Positions 60,924 through 64,000 of a stretch of DNA of 64,000 nt are shown here, piece after piece. Source of the DNA: GCA-2705995 sp048267965. GTDB taxonomy: Bacteria; Bacteroidota; Bacteroidia; Flavobacteriales_G; Salibacteraceae. The notes below the pieces were generated by a model. The model saw only the letters and a list, made by a program, of their open reading frames with translations, ran no database searches and had not been told where the DNA came from. The stretch spans positions 248,001 through 312,000 of the forward strand of contig JBLWWK010000003.1 of assembly GCA_048267965.1 (NCBI GenBank). Reading direction: 5' to 3'. Every line of letters begins with the position of its first letter. Position 1 is the first letter of the stretch. The position numbers were made by a program, and so were the translations under genes.

Positions 60924-62840
60924 TCAAACGGCTTGTTCTGTACTCTTTTCGGTAGGAACCGTTTTTCCCAACCAGCGAGTAATGCCGAATAAAAGAGCTA
61001 ATCCTACCGGGAAGCTATACCAAGGCGATATACCTAAACTAGCGGGGATGGTTCCGATAAAGAGAGCAACGGCTCCTACCGTTAAAGCATAAGGCATTTG
61101 TGTTCTTACATGATCGATGTGATGGCACTGGCTGGCGAGTGAGCTTAGAATGGTGGTGTCTGAAATGGGCGAACAATGATCGCCTAACACGCTACCGGCC
61201 AACACGCAGGATACTACATTAAAGAAGATGCCCAGTGTTTCGGCTTCTGCATAACCATTTACCGCGCAAATACTCCAGCTGGCAGGTAAGATAAGTGGGT
61301 ACAATATGGCCATGGTTCCCCAAGAAGAGCCTGTTGAAAACGCAACAAAGGCAGCTGCTACAAAAGTAAGAGCGGGAATGGCCCAAGGCGAAACGCTGTT
61401 CGATAGCAAAGAAGTAAGAAAATCGGCTGTTTTTAAATCTTCGGTTACACCAGCTAACGACCACGCTAGGGTGAGAATAATGATGGCCGACATCATGGTT
61501 TTTATACCTGAAATGGCTGAATCGATGGCTTCGTTTAAACTTAAAATACGCTGACCAACGCTTAATGTTAAAGCAACAAGTAAACCACTAATCGAAGCCC
61601 AAAGTAACGCTTGGTAACTATCGGCATTGCCAATAATTTCTGATAGTTTTCGGATAGAACTCCATTCTGGGTGGAGGGTGCCTGTAGCTTGATACCCCGT
61701 TACCAACAGGCCCGCAATGGTTCCGAAAACCACCACTACAATGGGGATGATGGCATTATAGGCTTTGGGTTTTACTCCTTCTTGAATTTCAAATTCTGAA
61801 AGTTCTTCGCTGTTAGCATTTTGATTAGCCACAGCCGAATTGGATACTTTACCTGTGGTTCTAGCACGTTTTTCAGCTTTAAACATGGGGCCAAAATCGA
61901 CTTCACGCCAAACGAGCATTAGAATAAACGCCAGGGTGAAAATAGGGTAAAACGAATACTGTAGGGAGCTAATAAAAATACTGTACGGACTAGCTGATAA
62001 GCCATCGATTGATTTTACGCCATCTGCAATGTAGCCAAGTTCTGCGCCAATCCAAGTGGTTACAAAAGCAATGGCAGCAATAGGCGCAGCGGTAGAATCT
62101 ACAATGTAAGCGAGCTTTTCTCTTGAAATTTTCAGCGAATCCGTTACTGGGCGCATGGTGTTACCTACAACCAAAGTATTGGCGTAATCATCAAAAAAGA
62201 TGGCAATACCTAAAAACCACGTAGCCAGTTGTCCGTTTCGGGGCGTATTGGCGTATTTCGATATAGAGTTCACCACGCCCTTCATTCCGCCATTTTTTGA
62301 TATTATGGCCACAATTGAGCCAATTAATAGGCTAAAAAGTATAACAGCTACGTGTCCCCAATCGGTAAGGGCATCTACAATGTAATGATCGATGATGGCT
62401 AAAAAACCATAGAAAATTCCGGCTATACCGTCTTGATAAAATCCAATAATGGCAGCACCGAGAAAGATACCAGAAACCAATGCGGTTACCACCTCTTTAA
62501 AAATGAGCGCAAACAAAATGGCCAACAATGGTGGAAGAATAGAAAGCCATAATGGAATAGGATTTACGGGAAGGGACTGGGTTTGTGTTCCTACCGAGAG
62601 GTGTAATTGATTTTGCTCGGCTGTAAACGTATGTTGAAAAGTGAGTTTTCCTTCTTTGATTTCTGTAGGAACCACCTGATTGTTTACGGTGATTGACGAT
62701 GCATTGGCAGGTATTGAATCGATAGATAATTCGTATTCAATTCCGGTTAAAATTACAGACGGAAGTTCAACTTGAAAGGCTGCGGCTCTTAGAGCCATCA
62801 AACAGCACAATGTAAAGACAAAAAAAATGCGTTGTTTCAT
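60924..62840 (-). CDS. NhaC-family Na+/H+ antiporter with extracytoplasmic N-terminal domain
   Basis: A 638-residue membrane protein. ATG at 62840 gives a signal peptide (MKQRIFFVFTLCCLMALRAA); the frame is open 15 codons more. About residues 22-105 form a beta-rich extracytoplasmic domain (LTGIEYELSIDSIPANASSITVNNQ), unusual for antiporters. The rest is the NhaC/Na+-H+ antiporter core with many membrane segments, including FFDDYANTLVVGNTMRPVTD, STAAPIAAIAFVTTWIGAELGY and VLGDHCSPISDTTILSS. It would exchange Na+ for protons or solutes across the inner membrane. Motif copies lie at 60951, 62587 and 62665. Confidence 0.88.
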   Translation of the reverse strand: MKQRIFFVFTLCCLMALRAAAFQVELPSVILTGIEYELSIDSIPANASSITVNNQVVPTEIKEGKLTFQHTFTAEQNQLHLSVGTQTQSLPVNPIPLWLSILPPLLAILFALIFKEVVTALVSGIFLGAAIIGFYQDGIAGIFYGFLAIIDHYIVDALTDWGHVAVILFSLLIGSIVAIISKNGGMKGVVNSISKYANTPRNGQLATWFLGIAIFFDDYANTLVVGNTMRPVTDSLKISREKLAYIVDSTAAPIAAIAFVTTWIGAELGYIADGVKSIDGLSASPYSIFISSLQYSFYPIFTLAFILMLVWREVDFGPMFKAEKRARTTGKVSNSAVANQNANSEELSEFEIQEGVKPKAYNAIIPIVVVVFGTIAGLLVTGYQATGTLHPEWSSIRKLSEIIGNADSYQALLWASISGLLVALTLSVGQRILSLNEAIDSAISGIKTMMSAIIILTLAWSLAGVTEDLKTADFLTSLLSNSVSPWAIPALTFVAAAFVAFSTGSSWGTMAILYPLILPASWSICAVNGYAEAETLGIFFNVVSCVLAGSVLGDHCSPISDTTILSSLASQCHHIDHVRTQMPYALTVGAVALFIGTIPASLGISPWYSFPVGLALLFGITRWLGKTVPTEKSTEQAV

Positions 62841-62910
62841 GGGACGCCTGCTAAAATACACAATGCCCCGAATGAAACAACGCACAATATGGAAAGAAAC
62901 CGCTAGTTTT

Positions 62911-64000
62911 TTAAATTAAACCAGCCGTTTTACATGCTTGTAGCATTTTTTCGGTAGTTGATTCGATATCCATATCTAAACCAACGCTCATTCTAACAAA
63001 GCCATCGCTAAGTCCCATTTCTGCTTGTTCTTCTTCAGTGATTTCACTTGAAGTGCTGCTTCCTGGGGCGCTAAATAGGGTTTTGTAGAAACCTAAACTT
63101 ACAGCTAAGTAACCAAGATTTGCATTTTGCATTTCTTCCATCACTTTGTACGCTTTTTCTTTGGTTCCTGCATCGAATAAAATCATTCCACTGTAACCAT
63201 ATTGGTCGTTCATGGTGTTGGTCATTAATTCGTGCTGAGGGTGCTCTTTAAGGCCTGGGTAAGTCACTTTTACTCCGTTTTCTTGCATTTTTTGCGCAAC
63301 GTAAGAAGCATTTTTAGAGTGTTGCATCATACGAAGGTGCAAATCGCGCAAGTTTTTAAGAATAGAAGCAGAACGCATACTATCTAAAACAGGGCCTAGA
63401 AGCATGGCAGAACCAGCATTTACATCCATTAAAGAATCTATAAATTCTTTGCTGGCACAAACACAACCGCCTACTGCATCGCTAGTTCCGTTAATAAACT
63501 TGGTTAACGAATGAACCACGATATCTGCGCCTAATTTTGCTGGTGAGAAAACCATTGGAGTAAACGTATTATCGATTACCAACGGAAGGTTATTCTTTTT
63601 CGCAATTTTAGAAAGTGATGGGATGTCTGCAACTTCTAGCAATGGATTGCTTAGTGCTTCACCGTAAACCATTTTAGTTTTGTCTGAAATAGCGCTTTCT
63701 ACTGCTTCTAGATTAGTGAAGTCTACAAAGCGAACGGTAATGTTAAACTTAGGAAGGTAGTTTTTTAAGAAAGCGTAGGTACCACCATAGATAGTACGGC
63801 TAGCTACAATTTCGTCTCCGGTATTACACAATTGAAGTATAACAGAAGTAATTGCTCCCATACCGCTGCCCATTACTTGAGCAGATTCGGTTCCTTCCAT
63901 TTTAGCTAACGCATCTGCAAGGTATTTGTTAGATGGATTCCAATGTCTAGAGTAGAGGTAGCAACCTTCGATTTCGTTCTCGAAAATTTCTTCCATTCTA
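62911..64000 (-). CDS. PLP-dependent Cys/Met metabolism enzyme (partial)
   Basis: At least 361 residues of a trans-sulfuration family enzyme (cystathionine gamma-synthase/gamma-lyase or methionine gamma-lyase type). The PLP lysine is K166 in SLTKFINGTSDAVGG (numbered from the first visible Met), with YSRHWNPSNKYLADALAKMEGTE and MGSGMGAITSVILQL before it and GDAGSAM-like C-terminal motifs. The frame has no stop before the right edge and relatives usually have 40 to 60 further N-terminal residues, so the true start is outside. The exact reaction among the family cannot be decided here. Confidence 0.85.
   Translation of the reverse strand, partial: RMEEIFENEIEGCYLYSRHWNPSNKYLADALAKMEGTESAQVMGSGMGAITSVILQLCNTGDEIVASRTIYGGTYAFLKNYLPKFNITVRFVDFTNLEAVESAISDKTKMVYGEALSNPLLEVADIPSLSKIAKKNNLPLVIDNTFTPMVFSPAKLGADIVVHSLTKFINGTSDAVGGCVCASKEFIDSLMDVNAGSAMLLGPVLDSMRSASILKNLRDLHLRMMQHSKNASYVAQKMQENGVKVTYPGLKEHPQHELMTNTMNDQYGYSGMILFDAGTKEKAYKVMEEMQNANLGYLAVSLGFYKTLFSAPGSSTSSEITEEEQAEMGLSDGFVRMSVGLDMDIESTTEKMLQACKTAGLI

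Larger units (their letters stand above)
3741..62673. repeat. Dispersed motif GGTAGGAACC, 35 copies of the GTAGGAAC core
   Basis: Consensus CGGT-AGGA-ACCG, 4-bp inverted arms around a fixed AGGA centre. Exact 10-mers: plus strand from 3742, 6914, 10401, 23990, 26631, 28605, 36606, 44516, 47264, 57437, 59377, 60951; minus strand (lowest base) 5846, 7703, 14252, 27787, 41152, 46223, 48665, 58937. Core-only copies with one end changed begin near 21511, 30520, 30724, 34979, 36468, 38989, 39007, 40439, 40697, 42418, 44678, 49609, 54502, 62587, 62665. The full 12-mer CGGTAGGAACCG occurs ten times. At about 40% GC I estimate about 0.07 exact 10-mers by chance. Copies lie in both orientations (12 versus 8) and mainly inside unrelated genes. 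Confidence 0.9.

Noticed and set aside
3741..62673. Motif as a KOPS- or Chi-type polar signal
   Set aside because: Orientation of exact copies is 12 plus to 8 minus, no clear skew in this window; a whole-replichore count would be needed, so polarity is not claimed.
3741..62673. Motif as ends of a mobile element or MITE
   Set aside because: Copies are isolated, with no shared flanks, pairs at fixed distance or target duplications.
1..64000. tRNA, rRNA, CRISPR arrays or insertion sequences
   Set aside because: None seen on either strand by reading; low-level searches could still find a small RNA.

Overview
The window comes from a marine-type member of the Bacteroidota, most likely Flavobacteriales (Cryomorphaceae/Crocinitomicaceae-like). 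The evidence is AT-rich DNA with short intergenic gaps, promoters of the Bacteroidota form TTTG-N18-TAnnTTTG (clearest before rpmE and rpsA), PorQ, two PorP/SprF proteins, two large secreted proteins ending in a type B T9SS / gliding-associated C-terminal domain, many SPII lipoproteins with poly-Asp or Ser tails, and M56-TonB and LruC proteins. No rRNA, tRNA, CRISPR array, prophage or insertion sequence was seen. The first gene and the last gene are cut by the window ends.

Layout. 0-7.9 kb: yggS, a DUF1015 gene, serA and serC (serine synthesis), a small lipoprotein, a methyltransferase, a secreted protein and a LuxC-type acyl-CoA reductase. 7.9-12.9 kb: a PKD/type B sorting protein with its PorP partner, facing a beta-helix lipoprotein. 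13-21 kb: housekeeping block rpmE, GlmU-like, lon, porQ, cmk, rpsA. 21-29.6 kb: Ntn hydrolase, patatin/TPR lipoprotein/MFS operon, AIM24/esterase/AI-2E operon, and a BlaI-BlaR1-like pair with a long perfect palindromic operator. 29.7-41.7 kb: an accessory stretch of oxidoreductases, NmrA-like protein, serine hydrolase, DUF4386 protein and an outer-membrane protein, headed by two tandem paralogous regulators (TolB-like N domain, TPR, AraC HTH). 41.8-52.3 kb: SHOCT/PEGA lipoprotein, LruC lipoprotein, then an operon for a 1.5-kDa-residue-scale T9SS cargo, PorP/SprF and an OmpA protein carrying a C-terminal DUF1573. 52.4-64 kb: DUF819, holin-like membrane protein, a histone-deacetylase-like gene broken by one in-frame TGA, DUF1569, DUF1684, uvrA, lytic transglycosylase, rfbC, NhaC antiporter and a PLP-dependent Cys/Met enzyme.

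The most striking signal is not a gene. A 10-mer, GGTAGGAACC (extended form CGGT-AGGA-ACCG, 4-bp inverted arms around a fixed AGGA centre), occurs 20 times exactly, and its 8-base core GTAGGAAC 35 times, on both strands. I estimate well under one exact 10-mer by chance at about 40% GC. It is mostly inside unrelated genes, where it writes the tripeptides V-G-T or V-P-T. The one reading frame that would give TAG is seen only once, where it supplies a gene's stop codon. It is absent from the lon-porQ-cmk-rpsA block. This looks like a DUS/USS-, Chi- or HIP1-class genome-wide signal, whose function cannot be read from one window.
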